Assembly: GCA_003640385.1 (NCBI GenBank)
Contig: RCAB01000001.1
Location: 186,001-250,000, forward strand
Length of the DNA stretch: 64,000 bases
Origin: Setaria digitata
Taxonomy: Eukaryota; Nematoda; Chromadorea; Rhabditida; Setariidae
Reading direction: 5' to 3'
Part shown: in pieces, positions 25,642-58,578 of the stretch
Position numbering within the stretch: position 1 is the first letter of the stretch
How the letters are laid out: each line of letters starts with the position of its first letter
Notes under the pieces: model-generated
The model's database searches: none
The model's input: the letters and a program-made list of their open reading frames with translations, nothing else
What the model was told of the DNA's origin: nothing
Translations under genes and position numbers: made by a program

Positions 25642-25674
<33 letters not shown>

Positions 25675-26386
25675 CAGACAATTCACTTTATTTCACAGTG
25701 AAAGGTCGAATTTTAATCAACAGAACGAGATCAGCGGAAACCAGTCAGACTACTGAAAATGCTGAATTCTAGTCCCAGCAAGATGAAACAATGTCAAAAC
25801 TATTTGCACAAAGATGTGAATTTAAAACATAAAATTTTCTAGAATAACAAATCTGCAGAGCAAAAAGTAGCAAAAATAAATAACATTTGGATAATATAGA
25901 GGGAATATTTAACATTCAGCACATTTTTATAAAAAACAGTGTTACTCAGTTACTTATAACTCCGAAGAACGATTACAATTTAAAGCGGAAGGAAATCAAT
26001 TCATAAAACTTCTACAGGCTACTTCTACAGCTTCTACAGAACGAACTCTTGATTCAAAGGTATTCAACGTGTAACTAAAACAGTGTGAGAATATGAGATT
26101 GTTGAGAACGAAGCAATTATACATGTAATAAACTCGAATCTAAAACAAAAATCATATGCAAAACATAATATTTTCCTTTAAAGATATGTATCCTTTAAAA
26201 ACAAAAATTGAAATGGAATTAATATGAAACGGAACAATAACTTTGAGGAAGGTTGATAACAGCAATGAGATAAAACATAGGAGTATGTGCAGAATCTGCA
26301 AATTATACACTCAGGGGAAGAATTTAGCACATGAAATCTTTTACAGCACCAAAACTTCCTAGCTGATATTAATCGATTAATAGCAG
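24268..26386. other. Intergenic stretch between kinase and SMC3
   Basis: AT-rich sequence between two minus-strand genes, with a poly(A) run of about 30 bases at 25641-25671 and a short CTTCTACAG repeat near 26010-26040. The 2.1-kb spacing is far larger than that of nematode operons, so the kinase probably has its own promoter here. Confidence 0.5.
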
Positions 26387-33853
<7,467 letters not shown>

Positions 33854-34804
33854 TGCAGAGTAAATCAGTGGCAAGGCAATAACTCGTTCATTGAATGACA
33901 CAAGTGGATTTTAACTTCAAAGTTAAGTAAAGGCGAAGATAACAGTCTTACACAAAAAGTAAAGCAAATAGCGGTGAAATCCACTCCTATGCCACTACTA
34001 ATTGAACTAAGTTGACCTCAACAAATCTGTCTAACACTTCTTAAGTAAAACAGGAGGCGAATGGCGCAGAAAGTACCGAGAGAAAAAGAATCGATGCACC
34101 AGTGACAACGACCTTCCGCCCCACTATTGAAGAAATTCAAATCATAAACTGCATTTATACAATATTTAATGCGGCCTGTCCGCACATGAGAGATGAAAGT
34201 CAGCATTGACGAATGCTAATTAAAAGTTCGGGATAGTCTGTTGTTGTTTAAGTTGGAGGTGGTGAGAAGAATGAAGAAGGATGAGAAGTAAGACATTCAT
34301 GAAGGATCATATTCAGCTAGGTCGAGGAAGACTTGGCAAAACAAAGGGTCAAGTGGCAACTTCCAAACGTTTGTTGTTCGCTGCCAAAAAAGACAAAAGG
34401 AGGTATAAATTATGTACACTGCTTTGTACCATGCTTCTTTCACCTCTTTTTACTTGTTGTAATTAAGTATTATTAAGCAATTAATTACCTCTCGCCACTG
34501 TCTGCCTAAAAAAAAGTCTGCATTATGTGTGCAAGATTTATGTCTATTTATTGCCACTGCCAAGCATTGAGTGCGGCGTCACAACTTTCCTTTTTTTCAG
34601 TCCAGTTGTTTCACTCACTTTGAGTGTAGCGAACAGTTTCTACAGAGTGTCAAATTTCGAAAACTGTTCATTTGTTTACTGTCCGAGCAGTACTAGTTCC
34701 ATTTTAGTTCCAGTAAATCATCGTCGCACTGTACCATCTCGCTTCTCTCAGTGAATCCTGGAACTCAGGCCCCAGTTCCAGTCTTCGCATTTATTTATTC
34801 TTCA
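33854..34804. promoter_or_regulatory. Probable SMC3 promoter region
   Basis: This interval separates the SMC3 start (minus) from the leader acceptor of the plus-strand candidate gene. No TATA box or known motif can be named. It contains plus-strand ORFs of 61 and 75 codons (34281-34466, 34527-34754) with no splice context, which I regard as chance. Confidence 0.4.
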
Positions 34805-34812
34805 GAGATATC

Positions 34813-35349
34813 ATGGCTGAGAAACGCCGCTCTCTGTTTCCTGTTCTCTGCTCCATGCTCAATATTATATTATCCTTAATATGCATCTGCTTATATCATT
34901 CAGTCACAACTAATAAAAGATATCCTTCAAATACAACACCTTCAACTAAAGAGAAGTGAATCCAATCCTTTCATTCGTAAAGTTTTGTTTCCGCATGAAC
35001 CTCTTGTATGTATGGTAATAAATAGCACGATTTCTTGTAGCTGCTAAGGTTAGTCTATACCCATTCTCGATACGATTTCATTAGTAGCTTTATTTTCCTC
35101 GATCGCTGTAGTTCTTCAAATCTCTCCTTTTTATCTATTTTTAGATTTAATAAAATCAGTGTTATCTTTCTGTATTTAGCAATTCAGTATGATTTAATTA
35201 ATTCAGATTCGGACTTTTTTAAGTTTCTTTGTATAACCATCTCTCCTAACAGTGTAGCAACTACATTCGCATCTGTAATTTGTCCTTCCCAAGTCATCTA
35301 CGATGCTGTCTGCAGCGTACGTCAGGTGTTCTGGTATTCTAACATGTAA
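34813..35349 (+). CDS. Candidate small multi-exon gene, protein unrecognised
   Basis: The ATG at 34813 lies seven bases after an isolated acceptor (TTATTTATTCTTCAG), the pattern of a trans-spliced start. Proposed exons: 34813-34842 (MAEKRRSLFP), 34904-35005 (34 codons, SQLIKDILQIQHLQ... to ...FPHEPL, ending at a strong donor CTT|GTATGT), an 8-base microexon 35041-35048 (CTGCTAAG), and 35253-35349 ending TAA (contains ICPSQVIYDAVCSVRQVF). Phases agree throughout and the product is about 78 residues. The 34-codon exon and the last exon are the best supported; the donor of exon 1 (CCT|GTTCTC) is weak. Without that splice, the ATG opens a 48-residue ORF with a hydrophobic stretch SMLNIILSLICICLYH, an alternative product. 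I do not recognise either form. Confidence 0.42.
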
Positions 35350-37207
35350 GCCATTGTCCATACGTCTTGTCTTGAAACTGCTCGTTTCTCGTTGTGATCT
35401 CGCTCAGTTATAATATACTACATCCATTATTTGAAGGTCCTTCGCCATTACTTCGATTCAGCTGATGACTTGTAAATTTTTAGACTTAACAAACGTTAAA
35501 AATTTGCTTCTTTTAACGTTTGGAAGGAAATGAGTAAGTAATTGGGTGACTTTAAAGAATATGATAAGGTAAAAGACTTAAAAAGAAAAACCAGACTTGT
35601 CGGAATCACGAAATAGCAGATAATCACCGTGATAATAATTTACAGAACTGTATTACTGAATCTCAAGTCAGTTCCTTCATCACATGAACTACCTGTTGTT
35701 ACAAAGTTCTTGCTTTTGTTGCTATTTGATACTTGATTTTCATAATTTCCGTGATTTCAGTGTTTTTCTCCACGTCCACGTCACTCTCAGTTTCAGAAAG
35801 TTCCATTTTAAGTCTTCAGTTTAATTTTCTTAATGCTATTTTAGTCTCTCATATCATTAATATGTGCTATTGCTCTTCTTTGGTTTGCTTCCACAATTTT
35901 TCTTTGATACTGTAATAGTAATAATAATCTTTGTTTCTCCGATTTGGATCTAGAGATGTAATTTGTAACTTCTGACTACTATTTTGTATACTGATATCAT
36001 CTTTCCTTTTTAACCAGAAGTACTGGACAGGAGTATCTATGCTTCAACCCAGACTAAAGTTCCGCCGAGTCAGTGGTATTCTCCTTCTGTAGCATACAGG
36101 TGTTTTCTACGTGAACAAATGTGTTTTTTTTACTAATATCAATATGAACGTTGATCACATAAGATATTGGTAAAAAATTGTTAGGAAACGTTATTGAGGC
36201 GAATCTCTCAAACAGTTGTTTCGTAATTCATTACAGTACATTCAGTAAATTATGAACAATTTCATGTACTTCAAAGTTAGCGATCATTTTAGAAACCAAA
36301 ACCAACAGGTATCTTTAGGCAATCTCCAAAGTCTCCTACAAGAAAGATTTTTCTTCACATTTATTAATTAATATTCATGTTTTTTTCCTCTCCAAGCGAC
36401 TTATTCACCTATTCGCATTTTTATAGTTTCTAATTGAGGAAGCACATTAATCTACTTTTTAATAATCAGTTGACTGATTATTAAATTAACAGCCTAATAA
36501 GTTCACATTTTTACACTCTCGCTGGAATATCAGGCTTCATTGCTTCTATCTGAATCTCCATGAGCTTCCTATTTCATTAATTATTAGTCAAAAATAATGT
36601 TCATTGATAGAAAACTGGTAAATCTCGCGATAAACATGACTTCGCGAAATATTACGAAAAAAGAACCGACAATTAATTTAGACTAGCAACTTCTGGTGGA
36701 TGGAGTAAAAATGATAAAGGGATTTAAATTGGTAACTTTAATCATTTTCTGGCAATCTAAATAACCTTAGAAGTAAGAAGATAAGGCGCAATTTTTGTTG
36801 ACTAGACATTTTTACAATTTTTCAAAACGGTTAAATAGTCTTGGAACTTTTTTCTTATTACTGAGACTTCATGAATAGACAAGTGTGTTATTGATGAAAA
36901 ACCATTTGAAGTGGCCGATTCAGACCTGTGAAACAATGTTTCGGAAACTAATTTTGCCATACACCATATGATGTTTATTGATAAAGCTTTATAGTTTATT
37001 CATTTAGTTTGCAATTTATAATCAACCACATCTGAATTACTGTGGTAGTGGAAGTCAAAAAGTAAATTTAGACGAAATAATCTTTTATTATTTGCGTCTT
37101 AAGTTTCTTACTGATAACTGATAAGCGATGCTGCAGCATACGTATTTTGCCGTCGATTAGTAAATTTCAAAGTTAATCTATGATTCTTCATCATTAAAAA
37201 CACGAGG
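35350..37207. other. Intergenic stretch upstream of the tyrosinase-like gene
   Basis: AT- and T-rich plus strand without a convincing exon. It should contain the promoter of the gene starting at 37208. No motif can be named with confidence. Confidence 0.4.
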
Positions 37208-40200
37208 ATGAGTATGCTATTACTTGGTGTTTTGATATTCGTCGCTTTAACAGTCCAGCTATTGAAAATTCGCGGAGAATCTCAAAGTGTAAGTTTTTCA
37301 AGATTTCAAGAAGGATTTACCACTGCTGATTGCTTTTAGAAATCTTTTTTTCTTTTTTTTCTATAGGACATAATATGAGAATTTCGGAATCGTTCATCTC
37401 CACGTCAGTAATGCTCCTTCCAGTAATTCTCGTGTTTCGTTAGACAAGACTCAACTTTTCACTATCAAACCTCTTGGAATTCAGGAAGATGTGTGGGAAG
37501 GACGGAAAGAAATACGACAGCTGGATGAAACAACTTTGTCCATACTGTGGCATGAATTCGAGAATTTTTACTTGGACTCCGCAAACAATGATTCTTTAGT
37601 AGTAGCAGTGACAGCGAAGGAATCAATCGTCGAATGGTATACTTCGCTTCTTTCTTTTGTGGACTATGCCTAGTCAAATGTAGAGTTTCAGTCCAACGTC
37701 ATAGAGCGTTTAGTTTCTTAGGGCTTTCTGCAGCAATATACTAATACTAGTTTCCAAATGGAAAGTGGTATGTTATGTTGATCTTACATTCAGTCGAAAA
37801 TTCTGTACCAGGTTAGAAGAGAAGATTGGAATGAAACTCCCATATTGGGATTATCGAATGGACAGTGAATTGACGAAAGCAGAGGATTCATCACTTCTGA
37901 TGATGGGAATCTGCAGCCAATTTGACGAAGCAACTAATGACAGTTTGTTGGTTGAGAATCTGCACGATGTTGAAAATGAAATCAACGAGCAATTGCTCAG
38001 AATTGAACAGCGATGTAGAAGTGGTGCATTACTGACATTTCTGCGGCAAACTTTTCCTCTTACCAACAGTAAATTACTTGAAATTTTCCGAAAGTTTTGC
38101 AACTACCAAGTAAGGGCATCTCGAGGTGATCTTGAGGATGAAAGTAATAGATCTTTTAAATTAATTCTGCTCAAGAATTATATTTATTATCCTTTTATTT
38201 CATGCGAGAGAAATATTTCTATTGTATTATTTCGCTACAGAATATCGTAAAAAAAAGAGTGATATTTATTAGCTAAAAAGTACGGACAACTAAAACTATA
38301 TGATATGAATAAGTCGTATTTAGAACACGATAAAAAATGGTTTCTTAAAGCAGTGAGAGGATGTTGAGGAAAAAATAAAAATTAGTAATGTGATAATTAA
38401 GCAATGGAGTAATGTGAAATAAAATTTTCAGTTTTCGGAAAAGGATGTTCGAGATGTGAAACGAAAAATAGCAATAGATGGTTGTTCTGTCATCAGAATG
38501 TCCATCGATGTATTAGTAAAATAATTCCTAATGGCAACTGCATGAAGTTCATGAATGATTCAGAAAGCTGCTTTCAGTCAACATGCCATCAGGGCCGTTG
38601 TATCCAACAGGAAGTGATGCCTGTTGTGAAAAATCCTTCAAATACTGAAATTCGGCTCAATATGTCAGGAAATACCACCATCGCAAAAAATTTATTAACT
38701 TACTCAGAAAGAACATCGTCCCTGACGAGAAACTTTACTTTGCAGATGAATTCAGATATGATTCCGAGAAACTATACTCACATCTGGGGAAACGATTCGA
38801 TACATGCAAGATCGTCTGATCGGGAAGTCTTGAGAAACAAATGTACACTTCCAGAATCGAAGTCAGAGCAGTTAAATTGTACTGCAGTTCTGGAGTACAA
38901 TTTATCAACGGCTTTATTGAAATCCAGCGATTTAGAGAAGTACTACTGGATAAACACTTCTAGTGTAGAAAATAAAATATCTTGTGATAAGAAAATAATC
39001 TTAACCAAAAAATATTTAGACAAGAATAGAAAAAAATTTAGAAAGAAACAAACTCAGAAAAGTAGAAAAAAAAGCAAGGTCGAAATGAACAAGATCGATA
39101 TTCAAAAATATGCAGAATCTATCCGCTTCTTTCAAAGTGATAACAACACGTTCCGGGAAAATTCGCCGAAAAACGGACGTTATCAACGGAAAATGGAACA
39201 ACTTAAAGGAATCAGCAAACTGCCGAAAAGGACTGTTCCATGTTCTACTCTGTCAAAATGCTTAAAAATCGGTTCAGATGTTGGGGGAGTATTGAAGCCT
39301 TACAAGAAAGGTATGAAATTATCAGCCAATGAAGAATACGAAGCATCTGGCGACAAATTCTACCAAATTTTGCAAACAACGACGGCAGTCGCTGCTCTCC
39401 CACAGTATGTATACTTTTCAATCACCGTTATTGAAGGCAAACCGAACCGTAACAATTTATTGAATCAAGCTGTCACATCTTGCAATATTACGCTTGTTGG
39501 AGCAAATATGCCTTACGGTTTCACAGAAAAGATCGAAGTAAGCAATATGGTACGATTATGAGAGGGATTGACTTCAATTAAACGCTTTTAATTACAAATG
39601 AATTTCACCTGTTTCTAAATTTTTTTACTGTTAAAATTTGCTTGAATTTTGAGTACTAAAAAAAATTAATAGACTAAACTAAAAAAAAGAAGATAAAGAT
39701 CTCAAGAGGTGAAGAAATGAAAAGATGGGAAAGTGCCTAGCATTTGATTTTAAAATACTTTTGGAAGCTTTTTCGTTTTTAGTCATTTGAATATAGAAAT
39801 GAATTCCCGACTTCGGCATTCCAACTTCCTTTTGAACCTGTATGTTCCAATAGTCATCTCGAAAGAAATCCAAATATTTTTGACTATCAAAGTTAATGTG
39901 GTACTACTCACTCACAGGGACAATTGATCCAGCATACAACGTCAGCTACCGTACGTACGTTGAATCCAGAATTGTTCGGCCCACTTGTGGAATTCAACGT
40001 TATAGTAACCAACCACAACGGAAGTCTATGCCAGCAGAAATGTTTGAATAATAAAGGATTCTATAGACAGTGCAAAGACCGGCCGATTCGGTTATCAAGC
40101 CGCGAGTTCCTCGCGTTCTCAGACCCTATCGAATATCATGAGGTAATGTTTAGTTCTCCCGGCAATTTTCAGCTGAAAAATGAAACTTACAATCAACAAT

Positions 40201-40620
40201 TGCCTTTAAACTGGCAATAATTTAGAAACATACGGTAATGGTCGCTTTTGCAAGTTCGGCAGCTCCGTTCAGTCGTAAGTAGTATTTCCACACTAGACGT
40301 GTGGAAGGGTCCTCAGTAAATAGATACACGCGCAAAGCCTCAAATTGCGACATCAGTTCTCAAATTTATCGGAACTAATCGTCTACCGCTTCTTTTAGTC
40401 AACTGGCATGGAACTAATACTTTGCAGACCCAAAGTTCGCTTTTGGAATGTCAGTGGACCGGGAGAGGTTACTATCGCAAGAGGAAACGTGATTTTTTAT
40501 TATTCATTTGTGACGAATGATGAAAACATACAACATGTGAAAATGCAATGTGAAGGTTCTTTAGTTCAATTTTCCAAACTTAATTTTGCCATCTACAAAT
40601 GCAAGCAACTTTCATTCTGA
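37208..40620 (+). CDS. Secreted tyrosinase-family protein, probably non-catalytic
   Basis: Seven exons join in frame to 754 residues: 37208-37288, 37380-37636, 37794-38143, 38432-39537, 39918-40142, 40226-40278 and 40428-40620. The first exon is a signal peptide (MSMLLLGVLIFVALTVQLL). The tyrosinase family is shown by RKEIRQLDETTL, then FCTRLEEKI followed by LPYWDYRMDSEL (residues 117-137). A cysteine-rich segment follows (GCSRC, FCHQNVHRCISK, GNC, residues 234-266), and a C-terminal domain with LCQQKCLNNKGFYRQC. The copper ligands are missing: where WHR is expected the join reads ECRKFC, and no HxxxH copper-B exon exists between 38144 and 38431. A 200-residue insert carries about ten N-glycosylation sequons and a Lys/Arg-rich run (residues 422-445). 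The exon-2 acceptor (TATGAG) and exon-3 donor are weak, so degeneration toward a pseudogene is possible. Cuticle-related or extracellular role is only inferred. Confidence 0.72.
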
Positions 40621-41434
40621 AAAGGTATGAAAATCAAGAGGCATTTGTATAAGGCTTTCTCACCTGCAATCAAATCCCTTTTCAACAGTATCAAGTTCTA
40701 CATTACATAAAATTTCGGAATGATTATCTAACTCTATTCCACACCAGACAATTACAATTTTTTAAATAAGAAAAAATAAATCAAAGATTAAGAAATTTAC
40801 AAAAGCTGATCAATTAGCTATCATTAAATTTAGAATTTCGAGCAAGTCGTTAAGGTTTCTACCCGCTACTTCTTAGATGTTAGGAACAATAAACCTAGCT
40901 CACCCGTATTTCGTTGAGAAAATATCATCATAAATCCTAAAAGAAACTTCAGAAACTTTTATTATTTCTTCCTTCGAAAAAAGTTTATCGGAATCATTCG
41001 AAAATCCAAAACGAACTTGATAAAGCAAAATAGTTATAAAATCCTGATGCACAACTTAAACTTAAGTATATGAAAGTTATTACAAATATACAAGCGCTAA
41101 TTCTTAACACAACGGTAAGGACAAAAAAAATTAAAATCTTCTATTATGAAGCGATCTTTTATACGTTCATATCAAAAGAGATGATTAGCTACCATATTTT
41201 TTTTCTTGAACATTTAAATGAACTGAAAGTTCCTATTTCCACATAAAGATAAACATATAAAATGAAGCGAATGACTAGCTTATATCGAAATAAAAAAAAT
41301 ATATATATAAGAAATAAAAGTGTTCTGTATTTCAGGAACACAAAAATTTCATAATTAGAATCCAATTTTAAATACTCTAAAAATTCAGCCAAATTTTACT
41401 GAACAATTTTACGACATTAAATGAAAAGAATTCA
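40621..41434. other. Convergent 3' flanks
   Basis: The tyrosinase-like gene ends at 40620 and the UNC-16 gene ends at 41435 from the other side. A plus-strand AATAAA at 40775-40780 lies about 155 bases past the first stop and is a candidate polyadenylation signal. A reverse-strand AATAAA near 40957 is a possible signal for the other gene. No coding is seen. Confidence 0.45.
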
Positions 41435-54560
<13,126 letters not shown>

Positions 54561-54622
54561 TCTTGCACGGTTTTCAACCCCGCGAAGCTGGGGTCTACTT
54601 GTTAATAGCACTTGTAAGCCAG

Positions 54623-54624
54623 CT
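54623..54624 (-). promoter_or_regulatory. Candidate trans-splice acceptor of unc-16
   Basis: The minus strand reads AGTTTTACAG|CTGGC with the AG at 54624-54623, 62 bases before the start ATG at 54560. It matches the nematode TTTTYAG acceptor and has no plausible upstream cis exon, so spliced-leader addition is likely. Confidence 0.5.
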
Positions 54625-57600
54625 GTAAAACTAAGTTGCAGAAACTTGAAATTACAAGACACTTGCATAGCACAAAACGACATTACGCTGAATACAGGGA
54701 GGAGATGCGAAACGAAATTGCTCAAAAGTTTGCCATAAAGTGCTGAAAAAGACGCGTTGTGAATGACGAGTAGTGATGCTTCCAGTCTGCATCAGCCGGA
54801 CGGACTCGGACACTTTCGGTGCAAAGATTCTAAAACTTCTCATAGCTGAAGCTCACGTGAGCCCCAACATACCAAGTTTATGTAGAGACTATTTGCTGTA
54901 TCTTAGGTGAGAGGAATGATGTATAGGAAGGAAAGAACGAATCAGTGGGGTGCGGAAGTTCTTCACCTAAGCTTTTAGGAAGTTCGGCAAGAACAGAAAG
55001 TGACAAAATGGATTGGACGGAGATTCAAATAAAAAGATAGCCAACAAAAGGCATTATCAAGTCATCATCAATTAGTATGCTTTTTTTTAGCTCTAGCCAT
55101 GATAATGTTCACATGACACTGATAACAACTGATAGTTGATAAGGCAATCGACACTCTCCCCTCTCTTGCTTTAAGCGAACATGCGTAATCGAGTGAAAAA
55201 GGCTGACGTGGACTAACGCTACGCAGAATGCATCCTTACCAAGAAGTACTGCCACTCCAAGCACTCACTCCTCAGCGATCGATTCCTTCGTTCCCTCTGC
55301 TCTTCTGCGCACACTCACACTTCTCATCGTGGTTCTTGTCTAGCCAGGGCTAGGGCTGCCAGTAAGGATGAACACAGGCCTAGGGTACAAGCCTAGAGGA
55401 CAGCAAGGTTAGCCTTCCTTCCGGTTTGACTGCTGACAGGCATAACAATGGAAAAAGAATGAGGAAAGTTGAGAAGGGGCAAAGAGTAGTCTCGAGCTGT
55501 CCCAGCGCAAGCCATTTGGACGATTCGGCGACAGTGTGCAACGTGCGCGGTGATGGTGCGTGGAGCAGTCTGTGAAGAGTGTATGGTTGAACTGGACAGG
55601 GAGGAAGTGGTGAAGGAGAGAACATCTATCGGAAATCGAAGCATCGTTTCCTGAAGGAGGAGATGGAAATGAAGTTAGGCAACTTGGCTGGGTCATTGGA
55701 TGCTGCTGATATGGAGGCGATGGCCGTGATAGTGACTGACGATGATATCGAGCGTGTGAGTGTGATAATGAGTGATAGTGGCAGTGAGAGCAAGATGTAT
55801 TCCTCTCATAAACCACGTTTTATTAATTAATTTAACAAGAAGCAGTGAGAATAGCAACTTGATCCATCAAAAATTTCCCCTTCTCGACTGTTTTAACGCA
55901 AAATCCTGTGTATAGTTGATCATGATATTTCGTAAATCATATGGATGTCTGGAATCCTTCAACTCTTCGCATTGTGATGAAATTTTGACGAGACACTCAG
56001 GACACTGAGAAGTAATCATTGATTTGTTTAATTAGAATGTCTCTTATTTTCTTTCCACTCGTTGAAGGATTCTTTTTGAATCTTTTCCTTCTGGCATCAT
56101 ATCTTTTTTTTAACATATGGTATCATTTAATCTCATGTTTCGATTCAATTTTTTATACATGTTAAGGAAGCTAAAATTTCGAATCTTAGTCTAAATATTT
56201 GAATTGTCAGTCGAAATTCTATTCATAAATTGCAGAGTTGTAAGAGAAATTTTAGATTTACTGTTACTGATCAAGTTCTGCTAATATATGTTCCAGAAGA
56301 GAAAAGGTTGTTTAACATATCTCTTCTATTTTTCCGTTATGTAATTCAATTTTGAGTAGCGTTTACACCCAACCTCACTAATGTGGAAAAGGTGTAAATT
56401 GGAATGCTACGATTCATTTTTGCGAAGTTTACATTTGTATTTTTCTGATATCGTCTTGAATTTTTTTTTATTTTATCGAAAAAATTGTGATTAGAAGTGA
56501 AAGAAAAACAGTTGTTGCACCCTATACACTGCGTATATGAACAAATCTAAATGTTTCTTTTCCGAGGATCTTTTTTTTTCACCTTCGTGACACCCATGAG
56601 AAAAAACTTCTTAAAGGATAATTAATTTTCTCGCGTATAAAGAATTAAATTTCCCAAAACCTAGAATATAATTGTGTTAATGTTTAATTTCTGACCAGAT
56701 AACACAGTACCCACTGTCTTATGCCGAAAGTACGCTGAAAATACTAAGGGGAGAAAGGAAGAGAAATGGTAACACAAAAATTAATTTATCAAGTAAGGAT
56801 TCCTACACTTCCTTTTTATAAATGGTATATGCTCCTTCCTAAATCCAATAAATATACTACGAAAGTTTGTATATGAATGAAGAACACGAAAAACAATATA
56901 AAGAAATGATCCTCTCCATAGATCCTAGAAATTCAGATAGAACAACACTGTACACTGCTAAGATGAAAATTATTCGTACAGTACATATATAAATAGTACA
57001 TCAATCTATCCCTCACAAGCAAATGTATTTTTGTATTTTTGCATCATAATAGAAGGATGTGGAATATTTATATTTTCTTAAAGGCAGTATAAGTTTTTTT
57101 TTTTGCAGATTTGTGTTAGGTTCAATAAGTTGCATATATATATATATATATATTGGAAAAAAAAAAATCTCGCCAAAAATTTTTTAAATACAATTTGTAA
57201 AAAATAAGAATGAATTGTGGAATGATGAAAAATTGAGGAAGAAATTTCAACATTGGAACTGCGACTGACGGTAATGGTGGAATAATTTGGTCAGTAGATT
57301 TTGATTTCAATTCGGAGCTATGAATCATGAATAAAATGCATTAAATTTACTTTCTTCTACTGTTAAATTTATTTAGCTATTTTATAAAGAGCTAAAGAGT
57401 GGATTTTAAAGTCAGAATCAACAAGATGATAAACGCTGTTATATACTTAAGGCTTCAGTTTGCGTTCGCATGCCCAAGCACAGCAGAAGGAGCATCAAAT
57501 GACCTTATGTTCAACATTCTCCAGCATATTCAATCGCCAGCTGACTACAGTTTTTTTTCGATGAAACATGAAATAAGGAAGCAATGAGAGATACCGATAT

Positions 57601-58578
57601 TTTTTCTGTTTATTTTCTCCTATTCAGTCAGTCACCACGACTCCCATTATGCATCATTCATTTTTTATGAACCCAAGTGCAAGACTTTCTCCATAGTCCA
57701 ACCCTAACATTTCGAAAAGATTTTCATTTCGCAAAAAAATAGGAAAAATATATAATAGAAACCACAAAAAGAGTTAGCAACTTTATTACTGACATGAACT
57801 AACAAACACAAATTAACGATGAAAAAGGATCGTTTCTATTTCAACTTTCTATACTACACAGGAACGTCTTTTCTCAATCGTAGCACCAGAAATTATAATT
57901 CAGGAACTCTTTCTCCAATACTGATCTAATCTAACTTATGGAGATATTCAAATTATTTACAATCCATCCCTTGTCCAATTTCTTATCACAAACGAAAGTA
58001 AAAAATTGCACTCACGAGTGTACAATGAACTGTTATTACTCACATTCCTAACTTCTATATCCACTATTTCAAAATGATCCCACATTACGAAAAATACACA
58101 TAACCCCTGTGTTATGTTCATTTTTCGTTGGGAGGTCTTTTTTCACAGTGTTATCAATTTTTCCATTAAATTTCGCTTCTTCAAAAGAAAAAAGTATGGT
58201 TCAAATCAAGACGTACCTCCGATTCATGATTCATTAAGAGGTACAAAACATGGCTGTAAGAGAAAGCCGAGACACTGGCTTACGTTATAACAGTTTATGA
58301 TGGTAATTTAATAGCTTCAAAAAACAGACGAAAATTTCCAATATTAATTTCATAAACTCTAAAATAATTGCACTTTTAGCTTACACTCGAAATTGCAAGA
58401 GATATCGCCCAACAAAAAAAGATTTTCATTTATCCTCAGGAAATCTAGAAATTGGTGTGATGCATAATTCTTTGTCCAGTACAAATCTGAAGAACGACAA
58501 GGGTAAGAATTCAAGGTAGGAATAACCATACATACCTTTCCCTTATACGGTCTTCCGAATGAAAGTTCAAAAAAAACT
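54625..58578. other. UNC-16 5' flank and intergenic DNA
   Basis: The block 55200-55820 is GC-richer than the surroundings and pyrimidine-rich on the minus strand, opening three overlapping minus-strand frames (up to 135 codons, Ser/His/Pro-rich) that look compositional rather than coding. It sits 650-1250 bases upstream of the UNC-16 start and could be promoter sequence. Further right is AT-rich DNA with a short TA run at 57133-57154 and no supported exon; plus-strand 57399-57587 is mildly protein-like without splice context. Confidence 0.4.

Noticed and set aside
25641..25671. Poly(A) run as a retrotransposon or processed-gene tail
   Set aside because: No coding remnant precedes it and no target-site duplication is visible; such runs occur elsewhere in this AT-rich DNA.
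37375..37440. Tyrosinase-like exon 2 starting at the stronger acceptor CTATAG (37374)
   Set aside because: That start gives an in-frame stop from the phase-0 exon 1; the weaker TATGAG acceptor at 37379 keeps the frame open.
55380..55816. Overlapping minus-strand ORFs up to 135 codons
   Set aside because: Three frames are open at once because the strand is CT-rich; Ser/His/Pro composition, no splice sites and no homology. Probably promoter DNA.
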